Shown: piece after piece, positions 8,775-18,214 of the stretch | Layout: each line of letters begins with the position of its first letter | Position numbering within the stretch: the stretch's first letter is position 1 | Source of the DNA: Hellea sp042093735 | GTDB taxonomy: Bacteria; Pseudomonadota; Alphaproteobacteria; Caulobacterales; Maricaulaceae | Assembly (NCBI GenBank): GCA_042093735.1 | Contig: JBELEM010000008.1 | Coordinates: 1-64,000, forward strand | Reading direction: 5' to 3' | DNA length: 64,000 nucleotides | Notes under the pieces: generated by a model | Databases searched by the model: none | Told to the model about the DNA's origin: nothing | The model's input: only the letters and a program-made list of their open reading frames with translations | Position numbers and translations under genes: made by a program

Positions 8775-9809
8775 TCAATGGGCTAAACCCATTGCCGTGT
8801 ATACAAACTGGCCTTCAGAATTATATTTCCTACTTATAAGTCCCCTATAGCTCAAGCAGTTAAGGTGAGCTATGGCTTCCCCTACTGCCATCATTCGGTT
8901 CCCATCGTCAATTTTACGCCTAAATAAAACAGAGTAAACCTCAGTTGATAATCTAGGGGTCCTGCAGTATTCTAAAAGCCTATCTAGAGCCTTTTCATGA
9001 TGCTCAACAAGCCTATCAAGCCGACGGTGAGCGCCCGTAAATGGCAAACCATGGGCAGGCGCGATTAAAACATCCTCGGGTAGCCTGCTTTTTAAGTGCT
9101 TACAGCTACTTATCCATTCTTCTAATGGATTCGAATTGGGCTCTGTTGGCCATACTGATACATTTGAGCTAATATTAGGCAACAATTGGTCGCCCGTTAA
9201 GCATAAATTTAATTCTTGGTTATAAAGGCAGGCATGTTCAGGAGAATGACCTGATCCAATAATTACTTGCCAGTCCCTATTGTTTATTACTATTTTGTCA
9301 TTCTCTATTAGCCTGTTATAACTATGCGGTAATGCAGTAATTGCTTTTCCAAAGCCCCCAAATCGTGTTTTATAAAGTTCGATTTGCTGCTCGGTAAAAC
9401 CTGCTTTTTTATAGTAACTTATACCTTCTGATGGAGCCACTTGGCCAGTATCCGCTGCCATTAAGCGGCATAAAAAATATTCATCTCTCGTCATGAGAAG
9501 AGGCGCATCAAATTTCTTACATATCCATCCGGCAAGTCCGGTATGATCAGGGTGCAAGTGAGTGCACACAACCCTGTTAACAGACTGACCCTTCATTAAG
9601 GTTGAAAAATGGTTTAGCCAAACACTCTTGCTTGCTTTATTGCCTATCCCTGTGTCTACAACAACCCATTCATCTTCATCTCTTAGCGCCCAAAGATTTA
9701 TGTGGTCTAACCCTTTCATAGGCAAATCAAATCTTAACCAAAAAACACCATCAGCTATTTCAGTGGCTGATCCTGATTTGGGAGCTTCCTCAATAATAAA
9801 ATTTAACAT
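8775..9809 (-). CDS. Metallo-beta-lactamase-fold hydrolase with winged-helix tail
   Basis: MBL-fold metallohydrolase of the LACTB2-like group. The metal-binding THLHPDH motif lies near residues 83-89, with further ligands in GSGHSPEH, LTGDQ and APAHG. The C-terminal part (after about residue 260, HHEKALDRLLEY onward) matches the winged-helix extension found in this group. Substrates differ between members (thioesters, RNA, others), so none is assigned. ATG at 9809 is preferred to an in-frame TTG at 9821; neither has a clear ribosome-binding site. The last codons overlap a perfect 7-bp stem (CAATGGG/CCCATTG, 8776-8794) between the convergent genes. Confidence 0.82.
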   Translation of the reverse strand: MLNFIIEEAPKSGSATEIADGVFWLRFDLPMKGLDHINLWALRDEDEWVVVDTGIGNKASKSVWLNHFSTLMKGQSVNRVVCTHLHPDHTGLAGWICKKFDAPLLMTRDEYFLCRLMAADTGQVAPSEGISYYKKAGFTEQQIELYKTRFGGFGKAITALPHSYNRLIENDKIVINNRDWQVIIGSGHSPEHACLYNQELNLCLTGDQLLPNISSNVSVWPTEPNSNPLEEWISSCKHLKSRLPEDVLIAPAHGLPFTGAHRRLDRLVEHHEKALDRLLEYCRTPRLSTEVYSVLFRRKIDDGNRMMAVGEAIAHLNCLSYRGLISRKYNSEGQFVYTAMGLAH

Positions 9810-9959
9810 GTTTGAGGACAATGCATTTAAACCTTTTATTATTCAATTCGAGTTTTAATAGAAAAACAAGTATATATCTTTGTAGTCGGTGTCTATCAAG
9901 TTTCTGAACATTAGTTAAACTTAATATACCCTAAGAGATGCTTCTATTTTGGTATATCT

Positions 9960-10598
9960 TTAGTGCGTAAAATTTTTCTTTGTAGTGCTTTTAGTCCAAT
10001 TTAATTGTAAACTCTCTACATTTGGACGAAGACGCTCCTGCGGTGGCTCATTTACAGTACCAATATAAATAAACCCTGAAATAGCCTCTGATGCCTCTAA
10101 GCCCATTGCAGAAAATACATTCACATCATAAGCGCACCATTCTGTTAGCCACTGAGCACCATAACCTGCTGCTTGAGCAGCTAAACATAGATTATAACAA
10201 ACTAGTCCGGACGTAATAAGCTGTTCCCTTTCGGGTGTGCCTCGCGAACATATTTTTGGACTTGAAACAACAGCGATTACCAATGGCGCACGTAAGAACT
10301 TCTCCTCTTCAAAAATAACTCTATCTGGAGGGGCGTTTTTATTAGCCTTCAAATATGCTTGCTTTAAGTACTCTCCAAATTTACGACGGCTTTCGCCTTG
10401 AAAAATAATAAATCTCCATGGAGTAAGTTTTCTGTGGTCTGGCACCCTTGACGCAATATTTAGAAATTCATTAATCTCTTGCTTGCTAGGCCCAGGGGAG
10501 CTCATTAATCTCACAAGGTTAGACCTTCGAGTTCTAAGAAAATTAGTAATGGCTTCATCAGATTTGGGTAAGCGCAATTTTACTTTTGTGTTATCCAC
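9960..10598 (-). CDS. Nitroreductase family protein (YdjA-like)
   Basis: FMN-dependent nitroreductase-fold protein, 212 aa. The N-terminal TRRSNLVR, the ASRVPDHRKLTPWRFIIF segment and the GYGAQWLTEW region match the small YdjA-like branch, which reduces nitro compounds or other electron-poor substrates in vitro; physiological substrates are unknown. The start is GTG at 10598, supported by AAGGA seven bases upstream. The gene stands alone on the minus strand between two plus-strand clusters. Confidence 0.85.
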   Translation of the reverse strand: MDNTKVKLRLPKSDEAITNFLRTRRSNLVRLMSSPGPSKQEINEFLNIASRVPDHRKLTPWRFIIFQGESRRKFGEYLKQAYLKANKNAPPDRVIFEEEKFLRAPLVIAVVSSPKICSRGTPEREQLITSGLVCYNLCLAAQAAGYGAQWLTEWCAYDVNVFSAMGLEASEAISGFIYIGTVNEPPQERLRPNVESLQLNWTKSTTKKNFTH

Positions 10599-10762
10599 AT
10601 TTCTTCCTTATTTACTAAATAGGTAATCTTATTTTAATTTATATTTAAATGAAAGATAGACTCAAAAATAATTTCTAAGGTTCGTTTTACACTTTAAAAA
10701 AAGTGCAATAAAGAACAGTAAAGCAAACTACATTATTGTGACTTGTAAGATTGGATTATAAA

Positions 10763-11227
10763 ATGATTGATGAGCGCCTTAAAGAACTGAAATTAGAATT
10801 ACCTTCACCCCCAAAAGCTGTAGCAAATTATATACCTTATGTGATTTCTGGAAATTTAGTATTTATTTCCGGACAAATTTCTAAAATTGGAGAAACAATA
10901 ATACAAGGTAGACTAGGGGAAAATTTGACTATCGAGCAAGGAAGAGAGGCGGCAAAACTATCCGGACTTAACCTGCTTGCGCAAATGAAGGCCGCTTGCG
11001 ATGGAGACCTATCAAGAGTTCAGAAAATCATAAAAATAGGTGGTTTTGTTCAATCACTGCCGACCACTACTCACGCTGATATACCAACTATTATAAATGG
11101 CTGCTCCGATCTGATGGTTCAAGTTTTTGGGGATACTGGTCGTCACGCTAGGTTTGCGGTATCATCACCGAGCTTACCGCTCGATGTCGCCGTGGAAATA
11201 GATGCAATAATAGAAATTAATAACTAA
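10763..11227 (+). CDS. RidA/YjgF family protein
   Basis: Member of the RidA (YjgF/YER057c/UK114) family, here about 154 aa. Canonical RidA hydrolyses reactive enamine/imine intermediates released by PLP enzymes such as threonine dehydratase. The conserved VFISGQI and the C-terminal ARFAVSSPSLPLDVAVEIDAI are visible; the length and N-terminal ELKLELPSPP belong to the longer subfamily common in Alphaproteobacteria, which may lack the canonical activity. ATG at 10763 is preferred to TTG at 10751. It lies 18 bp from the FemAB-like gene and is probably co-transcribed with it. Confidence 0.85.
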   Translation: MIDERLKELKLELPSPPKAVANYIPYVISGNLVFISGQISKIGETIIQGRLGENLTIEQGREAAKLSGLNLLAQMKAACDGDLSRVQKIIKIGGFVQSLPTTTHADIPTIINGCSDLMVQVFGDTGRHARFAVSSPSLPLDVAVEIDAIIEINN

Positions 11228-11245
11228 GGTGTTTGCTAAAAATTA

Positions 11246-12379
11246 ATGTCTAGCTTTTCAATACAGATTCTGAACGGTATAAATGAGATATCAGAAAAAA
11301 GTTGGGACATGCAATTGCCGCCATGTAAAAATCCTTTTATTTCATGGAGATTTTTACACGCATGTGAAGAGAGCAGCTCATCATCACCGAACACAGGCTG
11401 GAGGCCGAAACATTTAATACTTCGGGACAACAATGAAAACCATATTGGTAGCCTGCCTCTTTATTTAAAGACCCACAGTCAGGGTGAATATGTCTTTGAC
11501 CATGGATGGGCACAGGCGCTTGAACGTGTTGGGGAAAGTTATTACCCAAAACTTCAGTGCTCTATCCCTTTTACACCAGTATCTGGCCCTAGATTGCTTA
11601 CAAAAAGCGAAGAAAATAAGGCCCTTTTATCGACAGAAGTTATAAAATTATGCGAAAAATGGGGATTATCTGGTATTCATTTTACTTTTCTACAAAATGA
11701 AGATTTAAATATTTTGAAAAAGTTAGAATTTTCTCATCGTGAGGACAGACAATTTCATTTTTTGAACCGTGGATATAATAATTTCGATAATTTTCTAAAT
11801 TCTTTGTCATCCCGAAAACGCAAAAATATTAAAAAGGAAAGACAGATTGCAAATGATGGTGTTACTATCAAACGGCTTTCAGGCGATGATATAAAAAAAG
11901 AGCATTGGGATTACTTTTGGAAATGTTATATAGACACATCCCTCCGAAAATGGGGCCGCCCCTATTTAACACGATATTTCTTTGAAATCATGCAAGATAC
12001 AATGAGAGATGACATTATTCTTATTATGGCATTTGAAGATGGTCTACCGGTTGGTGCTGCTCTTAACTATATTGGCTCCGATACTATTTATGGAAGGAAT
12101 TGGGGTTGCTTAACTTACAAACCATACCTTCACTTTGAACTTTGTTATTATCAGGCTATCGAAGCAGCTATAGAGCATAAATTGAAAAAAGTGGAAGCAG
12201 GTGCACAAGGTGAACATAAATTGGCTAGAGGGTATGAGCCAGTGACGACTCATAGTGCTCACTACCTGATACACCCTGGATTAAAACATGCCGTTAATGA
12301 ATATCTAATAAGAGAGAGAAATGCAATTAAATCAGAAATTAACTACTTAAGTAAGCACACACCCTTCAAAAAAGGATGA
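11246..12379 (+). CDS. FemAB-like / GNAT-fold protein (DUF482 family)
   Basis: A 377 aa protein resembling the DUF482 family (FemAB-like, sometimes labelled peptidoglycan biosynthesis protein). Visible features are the basic SSRKRKNIKKERQ stretch near residue 190, FWKCYIDTSLRKWGRPYL, and the C-terminal GAQGEHKLARGYEPV. The fold is that of paired GNAT domains, so aminoacyl or acyl transfer is likely, but no substrate has been established for this family to my knowledge. It lies between RidA and HIT genes, an arrangement I know from other Alphaproteobacteria, where a glycerophosphodiester phosphodiesterase is often included; that gene is absent here. Confidence 0.75.
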   Translation: MSSFSIQILNGINEISEKSWDMQLPPCKNPFISWRFLHACEESSSSSPNTGWRPKHLILRDNNENHIGSLPLYLKTHSQGEYVFDHGWAQALERVGESYYPKLQCSIPFTPVSGPRLLTKSEENKALLSTEVIKLCEKWGLSGIHFTFLQNEDLNILKKLEFSHREDRQFHFLNRGYNNFDNFLNSLSSRKRKNIKKERQIANDGVTIKRLSGDDIKKEHWDYFWKCYIDTSLRKWGRPYLTRYFFEIMQDTMRDDIILIMAFEDGLPVGAALNYIGSDTIYGRNWGCLTYKPYLHFELCYYQAIEAAIEHKLKKVEAGAQGEHKLARGYEPVTTHSAHYLIHPGLKHAVNEYLIRERNAIKSEINYLSKHTPFKKG

Positions 12380-12445
12380 TTAACTAGAGGCAAATTACTC
12401 TATACATATTATTAAAATTAATTCATAAATTTACGAAATTGGAAA

Positions 12446-12886
12446 ATGAATATGCCCTTATTGGATAATTATAATAATGATAATGTATTTGCAAAAATTA
12501 TTCGTGGAGAAATGCCCTGCCACAAAATATATGAAGATGAAGGCGTACTTTCATTTTTAGATATTTTTCCTCAATCTGAAGGTCACGCTATAGTGATACC
12601 AAAAAAATCGTCAAGAAACCTTTTGGGGCTAAACTCAAAAGATATAGGCAGAGTATTTGGAGCAGTTCAAAGAATATCAAAAGCAGTAAATGATGCATTA
12701 AATCCTGATGGTATTATTATAACTCAGCTTAATGGCTCAGCGGCAGGGCAAACTGTTTTTCATACCCACGTGCATATAATACCATGTTATAATGAAAAAA
12801 TAATTATTAATCACAATGATAAAAAACCCATGATGGATGAAGAAAATCTAAGTATTTTGGCAAAAAAAATAGCTGCTAAAATTTGA
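12446..12886 (+). CDS. HIT family nucleotide hydrolase/transferase
   Basis: Histidine-triad protein, 146 aa, with the active-site motif HTHVHIIP (His106, 108, 110). The N-terminal FAKIIRGEMPCHKIYED segment is the typical start of bacterial HinT/Hit proteins, which hydrolyse nucleoside phosphoramidates or dinucleotides such as Ap4A. It follows the FemAB-like gene by 66 bp on the same strand. The next gene, ptsP, converges on it. Confidence 0.92.
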   Translation: MNMPLLDNYNNDNVFAKIIRGEMPCHKIYEDEGVLSFLDIFPQSEGHAIVIPKKSSRNLLGLNSKDIGRVFGAVQRISKAVNDALNPDGIIITQLNGSAAGQTVFHTHVHIIPCYNEKIIINHNDKKPMMDEENLSILAKKIAAKI

Positions 12887-12922
12887 TTTACATTATATTT
12901 CATTATAGCGCGCTAGTTTGTT

Positions 12923-15208
12923 CTAGATGGGTATGTTTTCCTCGAGACAAAAATCATGAACAGTCTCTCGGATACTTGAAAGCCTTGTATTGATGTTGAT
13001 ATGCGGCTCTATTCTTCCATATAGTTTCTGCGCGTTTAATTTCAAAATAGCTGCCTTGACTGGGCCAATGCCTGTAACCGGCATTGATAGACTATCGTAG
13101 CCCAAGGCGATAAGCGTTAAAGCCTCTAAAGGTCGACCTGCGATCTCACCGCAAACAGAAACAGGTATATTATTTCGTTTACACCCATCCACGATAAACT
13201 TTAAAATAGAAACTGCTGCGGGGTGAAGAGGGTCATACCGCTCAGAGACCCTTGCATTGTCGCGGTCCGCCGCAAAAAAGAATTGCATTAAGTCGTTAGC
13301 GCCCACTGAAACAAAATCTGCATGATCACACAGAGAATTTACTTGCCATGCCAACGAAGGTGTCTCTAACATAGCACCAACCTCAACTGAGTATGGCAAC
13401 TCATGCCCTAGTTTTTTAGCTCTATCAATTTCTCGGTCAAACAAAGCTCTTGCAGCAATAAATTCATCAACAGTAGCAACCATTGGAAACATTACTCGAA
13501 GTTTATTACCCGCCGCTGCTGCAACAAGAGCTCTCAGCTGATACCGCATTAATCCTGGACGATCTAAAGCTATTCTTATTGCGCGCCATCCTATCGCTGG
13601 GTTTTCCTCAGGTACTGGGTCCATATATGGTAATATTTTATCTCCCCCTAAATCAAGAGTTCTGAATGTAACAGGTCGGTTTCCTGCAGCCTCTATGGCG
13701 GTTTTATAAAGTTCGGTTTGCTCCTTTAAGCGCGGCATAAATTCGGAAATCATGAATTGGAATTCGGTACGAAAGAGTCCTATGCCGTCAGCCCCAGCTT
13801 GATCAAGCTGAGGCAGGTCCACCAATAAACCAGCATTGAGTTGAAGAGAAATGAGTTTATTATCCGTTGTTTTAGCGGGTTTAGATTTCATTCCCTCATA
13901 AATTTTACTAACTTTGTTTGCTTTATTTATCCGTAGTTTAAATCCAGAAAACTGACTACTCAAAGGTCTTATAAAAACAACTCCATCATCCCCATCCAAT
14001 AGTACAGGATCACCAGTTTCAATTAAATCAAGTACACCATCAGCGCGGCCGATTAATGGAATTCCTATTGCGCGGCAAACTATAGCAGTGTGTGAAGAAG
14101 CAGATCCTTCTTCGAGTACAATACCCCTTAATTTATCACGGTCATAATCTAATAACTCAGCAGGGCCTATTTCCCGCGCAAATATAATTGCATCATTAGA
14201 AATATTTTTATTGCCAGGTACTAACGCCTCACCAAGCAAAGCCCGGAGAAGGCGGTTTGCTAAATCTTCCAAATCATGAAGTCTAGCCCTTAAATATGAA
14301 TCACCAGATTTCATTAAACGTGCCCTATGCTCGTTACGAACTCGCTCCACTGCAGCTTCAGCTGTTAAACCAGAGTGAACAGCCTCTCTCAAACGTCCAA
14401 CCCATTTTCGGTCATAAGCAAACATTCGATAAGTCTCATAAATCTCTTTGCTGGCTCGCGAAAACTTTGCTGTATCCCCTGCAACCATTGCATCTACAGA
14501 GGCTCGTAACTGGGCCACACCCTTTTCTAGCCTTGCTTCCTCTTTTTCAACATTGTCAGCTAGCATATTTGATGGAGCTACCGGAGGTACGTGCAAGTAG
14601 GCATGCCCCATTACAAGGCCGGCAGCAAAAGACTTTCCTTTTACTGTTTCAGGACGAAATGGAGCTAGCTTAATACCCTTTAAAGCTGCTTTCTTACCGC
14701 CTGCTCTCTCATCATCTATAATTATTTCAGCAAGAACCATCGCAACGGTTAGTAAGTCCTCCACCTCATCTTCTGTAAAGCTACGTATAAATTTAGACTG
14801 CACAACAAGAACGCCTAATACTCGGCCACCTCTCAAAATTGGCACCCCTAAAAATGACTTGAGAGGATCTTCTCCAGTTTCAGGTCTATAGGAGAACAAA
14901 GGATGGCTTGGAGCATCAGCTAGATTTAAGGGTCGTGCTGTTAAAGCAACATGCCCAACTAGACCCTCACCAGGTTTCATTCGGGTTTTATGAACAGCTG
15001 ATTTTTTTAAGCCCTTAGTTGCAGATAACTCTAAATCTTTACCTTGTCGAAAAAGATATATTGAAGTTACTTTGACTCCCATTGCTTTTGTTATTGCATC
15101 TACAAAATCATCTAATCTTTCTTGTACCGACTCTGTCTCAGCCATAGCCGCACGGATTGCTCGCATCAGCTTAGGTGATTTACCTTTATTTTTAATATTA
15201 CTGCTCAT
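12923..15208 (-). CDS. ptsP: PTS-Ntr enzyme I (EI-Ntr, PtsP)
   Basis: First enzyme of the nitrogen phosphotransferase system; takes phosphate from PEP and passes it to NPr (PtsO). An N-terminal GAF domain (about residues 20-165) is the part that senses glutamine/2-oxoglutarate in studied EI-Ntr proteins. The enzyme I core follows, with phospho-accepting His373 in GSASSHTAI, the PEP-binding signature DFVSVGANDLMQFFFAADRD and active-site Cys686 in VCGEIAG. At 761 aa it is full length. It is separated from the rplS operon upstream by a terminator, so it should have its own promoter (15209-15262). No ptsN or ptsO is in the window. Confidence 0.95.
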   Translation of the reverse strand: MSSNIKNKGKSPKLMRAIRAAMAETESVQERLDDFVDAITKAMGVKVTSIYLFRQGKDLELSATKGLKKSAVHKTRMKPGEGLVGHVALTARPLNLADAPSHPLFSYRPETGEDPLKSFLGVPILRGGRVLGVLVVQSKFIRSFTEDEVEDLLTVAMVLAEIIIDDERAGGKKAALKGIKLAPFRPETVKGKSFAAGLVMGHAYLHVPPVAPSNMLADNVEKEEARLEKGVAQLRASVDAMVAGDTAKFSRASKEIYETYRMFAYDRKWVGRLREAVHSGLTAEAAVERVRNEHRARLMKSGDSYLRARLHDLEDLANRLLRALLGEALVPGNKNISNDAIIFAREIGPAELLDYDRDKLRGIVLEEGSASSHTAIVCRAIGIPLIGRADGVLDLIETGDPVLLDGDDGVVFIRPLSSQFSGFKLRINKANKVSKIYEGMKSKPAKTTDNKLISLQLNAGLLVDLPQLDQAGADGIGLFRTEFQFMISEFMPRLKEQTELYKTAIEAAGNRPVTFRTLDLGGDKILPYMDPVPEENPAIGWRAIRIALDRPGLMRYQLRALVAAAAGNKLRVMFPMVATVDEFIAARALFDREIDRAKKLGHELPYSVEVGAMLETPSLAWQVNSLCDHADFVSVGANDLMQFFFAADRDNARVSERYDPLHPAAVSILKFIVDGCKRNNIPVSVCGEIAGRPLEALTLIALGYDSLSMPVTGIGPVKAAILKLNAQKLYGRIEPHININTRLSSIRETVHDFCLEENIPI

Positions 15209-15262
15209 AAAATCCTAGATTAAGCAAATACTGGTTAAATTTACGAAAGGGTTATTTAACAT

Positions 15263-15292
15263 AAAAAAACCCACCTTGAAAGATGGGTTTTA
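15263..15292 (-). terminator. Rho-independent terminator after rplS
   Basis: On the minus strand AAAACCCA pairs with TGGGTTTT across a short loop and runs straight into seven Ts. It lies about 20 bp after the rplS stop and closes the ahcY-metK-rimM-trmD-rplS run before ptsP. Confidence 0.85.
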
Positions 15293-15313
15293 GTAAATAG
15301 AATTACCTAAAAA

Positions 15314-15724
15314 CTATTTTTTCTTAGCTTCACCTTTTTTGCGAGCAGCAACTATACCACGCCCTGTAGTCCGTTCTGCAATACGTGCAGATTTACCACG
15401 ACGGTCACGTAAATAATATAGTTTAGCCCGACGGACCTTGCCTTTTCTCTTAATTTCAATAGCCTCCACTAAGGGAGAATAAACTGGGAAAACTCTTTCA
15501 ACCCCCTCCCCATAAGATATCTTTCTAACAGTAAAACTCTCATTCAAGCCTTTGCCAGAACGCGCTATGCATACACCTTCAAAAGCCTGGAGACGACTTC
15601 GTGTCCCCTCGGTTATACGAACTTGTACAACTAACGTGTCTCCTGCTGAAAAGTCAGGAATAATTTTTCCATTGTCTAGTAATCTAGCCTCTTCGGCTTT
15701 ATTTAATTTTTCAATCACATTCAT
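15314..15724 (-). CDS. rplS: 50S ribosomal protein L19
   Basis: Ribosomal protein L19, found at the 30S-50S interface. From ATG at 15724 it has 136 aa, with MNVIEKLNKAEEARL, then VQVRITEGTRSRLQAFEGV, FTVRKISYGEGVERVFP and the basic LYYLRDRRGKSARI. The open frame extends upstream in this phase, but that part lies inside trmD and does not resemble L19. The start overlaps the end of trmD by 14 bp, so translation is probably coupled. The C-terminal tail GIVAARKKGEAKKK is a short basic extension. Confidence 0.95.
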   Translation of the reverse strand: MNVIEKLNKAEEARLLDNGKIIPDFSAGDTLVVQVRITEGTRSRLQAFEGVCIARSGKGLNESFTVRKISYGEGVERVFPVYSPLVEAIEIKRKGKVRRAKLYYLRDRRGKSARIAERTTGRGIVAARKKGEAKKK

Positions 15725-16448
15725 GACCGTCTCCGTTAATATAATCTTGCCACAAATCCGTGCGACGAGCTTTTGTAATTTCTTTACTTCTTTCATTCCG
15801 CCAACGAGCGATCTTTTTATGATCACCAGAAAGCAATATGTCGGGAATATCCCGTCCTTCAAATTGTCTTGGCTTCGTATAGAGTGGGTACTCTAACAAG
15901 CCGTTTTCAAAACTCTCACTCTCCGCACTTTGTGCTCTCCCAAGTACACCAGGGAGAAGCCTTACACATGCTTCAATCAGTACTTTTGCAGCCAGTTCTC
16001 CACCCGCAAGTATGTAGTCACCAATGGAAATTTCTTCCATTTGGCGAGCTTCTATGACCCGCTGGTCTACGCCTTCAAACCGTCCGCATAATATTACCAC
16101 CCCTTTACCAGTTGCAAGCTCTTTAACTTTTTTTTGAGTTAAAGGCCTCCCGCGCGGAGTTAAGTATATAATTGGTCGGTCATTTGACATGGCCACACTA
16201 TCGATAGCTTTTGCAGCCACGTCTGGTTTTAAAACCATCCCGGGGCCGCCGCCTGCTGGCGGACTATCAACAGTCCGATGCCTATTAACGGAAAAATCGC
16301 GTATGTCTACTGTTTCTAACTGCCAAATATCGCTTTTTTCAGCATTACCAATTATTGAAGCACCTAAAACACCCGGGAAAACATCTGGAAACAATGTAAT
16401 CACCGACGCTTTCCAAGAATTATTTACTTTTCTAGTTGGCTTAATCAT
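15711..16448 (-). CDS. trmD: tRNA (guanine37-N1)-methyltransferase
   Basis: TrmD methylates G37 next to the anticodon of several tRNAs and prevents +1 frameshifting. The 245 aa sequence has the trefoil-knot SAM-binding parts LTPRGRPLTQ, LCGRFEGVDQRV and SIGDYILAGGE, and the N-terminal substrate segment GGGPGMVLKP. Asp in PDILLSGDH is the expected catalytic base. It starts eight bases after the rimM stop. The same minus-strand run begins with ahcY and metK, which make and recycle the SAM that TrmD uses. Confidence 0.96.
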   Translation of the reverse strand: MIKPTRKVNNSWKASVITLFPDVFPGVLGASIIGNAEKSDIWQLETVDIRDFSVNRHRTVDSPPAGGGPGMVLKPDVAAKAIDSVAMSNDRPIIYLTPRGRPLTQKKVKELATGKGVVILCGRFEGVDQRVIEARQMEEISIGDYILAGGELAAKVLIEACVRLLPGVLGRAQSAESESFENGLLEYPLYTKPRQFEGRDIPDILLSGDHKKIARWRNERSKEITKARRTDLWQDYINGDGHECD

Positions 16449-16456
16449 GAGATATT

Positions 16457-16957
16457 TTAGTTTGAATTAATATTTATTACAATACGCTTTAAACGAATAT
16501 CAACCTTAGGAACCGCATCTTTAGTAAAAGGTTGGTAAAAGCTTGCTGAGTCTTTGGGTTTTATTTCAAGCAATACACCAGCTCCAAAGTCTTCTGTTCC
16601 CACTACAGAGCCCATACGCTTACCGTCAACAGTTTTGACTTCCATTCCTATTAAATCAATCAAATAGAATTCATCCTCTTCTGTTTGTGGAAGGCAGTTT
16701 CTTTCAACATACAATTTTGTTGACTTAAGGGCCTCCGCCTGATCCCGTGTAACTATCTCCTTACACATTAATGCTAGACCGCCCTTAAGTGGTTTATAAG
16801 ATTGGGGTGTTAATAATATTTCACCGTCAATGGATAATAGGGGGCCGTAAGACATTACATTCTCTGGTTTATCGGTGAAAGTTTTTAACTTTATTTCACC
16901 TTTTACACCAAAAGCACCTGCTATGGCGGCTATACATATGTATTTATCTTGTTTCAT
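16457..16957 (-). CDS. rimM: Ribosome maturation factor RimM
   Basis: RimM helps 16S 3'-domain folding and 30S assembly by binding S19. The 166 aa protein has the N-terminal barrel (CIAAIAGAFGVKGEIKLKTF) and the C-terminal PRC-type barrel (EFYLIDLIGMEVKTVDG, then GVLLEIKP). It sits between metK (35 bp upstream) and trmD. In many bacteria rpsP directly precedes rimM; here rpsP lies about 36 kb away in the window beside ffh. Confidence 0.93.
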   Translation of the reverse strand: MKQDKYICIAAIAGAFGVKGEIKLKTFTDKPENVMSYGPLLSIDGEILLTPQSYKPLKGGLALMCKEIVTRDQAEALKSTKLYVERNCLPQTEEDEFYLIDLIGMEVKTVDGKRMGSVVGTEDFGAGVLLEIKPKDSASFYQPFTKDAVPKVDIRLKRIVININSN

Positions 16958-16992
16958 TAATTTCTGCTAGGCTCAATCCAATTAATAGTAAA

Positions 16993-18186
16993 TTAAATTG
17001 CAGATTTTATTTTTTCAACTAAATCTATTTTTTCCCAACTAAAACCCCCGTCTAAATCAGGTTTGCGTCCGAAATGGCCATATGCTGCAGTTCGAGCATA
17101 AATAGGTTTGTTAAGATCTAAATGACTGCGAATACCACTCGGAGTTAGATCCATCAATTTTGGCAAAACCATTTCTAATTTCGCTGCTAACGAATTATTT
17201 TTATCACCTAAGTCAATATATAATGATGTAGGTTTAGATACACCTATAGCATAAGAAATTTGAATATTTGCCCAATCAGATAAACCTGATGCTACAATAT
17301 TTTTAGCTAAATATCTTGCAGCATAAGCAGCTGACCTGTCCACCTTTGTTGGATCTTTCCCGGAAAAAGCACCTCCACCATGAGGTGCCATACCTCCATA
17401 AGTATCCACAATAATTTTACGTCCAGTTAATCCAGCATCTCCGTCAGGTCCTCCAATAACAAAGTTTCCAGTTGGATTTATGTGCCATATCGTATTTTCA
17501 TTTAACCACCCATCCGGAATTACATCATGTATATATGGCTTTACTATATCCTCGACATCTAAAACGCTAAGGCCAGCCTTGTGCTGAGTGGATAAAACAA
17601 TTGAAGAAATTCCAGTAGGTACTCCATTCTCATACCTGACTGAAACTTGAGATTTAGCATCTGGCTCTAAACCCTCAATAGCACTTGAGTGTCGTGCCTC
17701 AGACAGTTTTTGAAGTATTCTGTGTGAATAATAAATAGGTGCAGGCATCAAAGCCTCTTTGACTTCATTGCTAGCATAACCAAACATAATTCCTTGGTCT
17801 CCGGCCCCTTCATCCTTATAAGTGCCTTTCCCCAAGTCAACACCGTCAGCTATATCAACTGACTGAGCATGCAATAAAATTTGAATATCAACATTTTCAT
17901 GGTGAAATCCATCTTGCTCATAACCTATATCTTTTATTGCAGACCTGGTTACTGCCTCAACTTCCTTATTGGTAACTCCTAGCCCCCGCGTTTCACCTGC
18001 AATTATAACCTTGTTGGTTGTAGTCAAGGTCTCAGCTGCAACTCTTACATCAGCGGGATCCATTCCCGCTTTAGTTGAAGAACGAAAATAAAGATCAACA
18101 ATTTCATCAGATATTCTGTCTGCAACTTTATCAGGATGTCCCTCCGAAACTGACTCAGATGTGAAATGATAGGTGGCTCTTGACAT
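16993..18186 (-). CDS. metK: S-adenosylmethionine synthetase
   Basis: MetK makes SAM from methionine and ATP. Full length at 397 aa, with SEGHPDKVADRISDEIVD (ATP/Mg site near residues 13-30), the methionine-site loop around GAGDQGIMFGYA, and GGGAFSGKDPTKVDRSAAY with the catalytic lysine and P-loop-like GGGAFSGKD. It follows ahcY with a 28-bp gap and precedes rimM. I looked for a SAM riboswitch in the short gap and in the leader of ahcY and saw none. Confidence 0.96.
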   Translation of the reverse strand: MSRATYHFTSESVSEGHPDKVADRISDEIVDLYFRSSTKAGMDPADVRVAAETLTTTNKVIIAGETRGLGVTNKEVEAVTRSAIKDIGYEQDGFHHENVDIQILLHAQSVDIADGVDLGKGTYKDEGAGDQGIMFGYASNEVKEALMPAPIYYSHRILQKLSEARHSSAIEGLEPDAKSQVSVRYENGVPTGISSIVLSTQHKAGLSVLDVEDIVKPYIHDVIPDGWLNENTIWHINPTGNFVIGGPDGDAGLTGRKIIVDTYGGMAPHGGGAFSGKDPTKVDRSAAYAARYLAKNIVASGLSDWANIQISYAIGVSKPTSLYIDLGDKNNSLAAKLEMVLPKLMDLTPSGIRSHLDLNKPIYARTAAYGHFGRKPDLDGGFSWEKIDLVEKIKSAI

Positions 18187-18214
18187 TATTTAAACTTTCT
18201 TGGATCTAAGGGTA

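Noticed and set aside
8776..8794. Perfect 7-bp stem between convergent genes as a terminator
   Set aside because: It lies within the coding end of the hydrolase gene and lacks a T-tract in either direction.
10591..10599. Second perfect DnaA box (TTATCCACA)
   Set aside because: It overlaps the start codon of the nitroreductase gene and stands alone, so it is probably a chance match.
14296..14673. 125-codon frame opposite ptsP
   Set aside because: Antisense shadow inside a well-conserved gene, no independent support.
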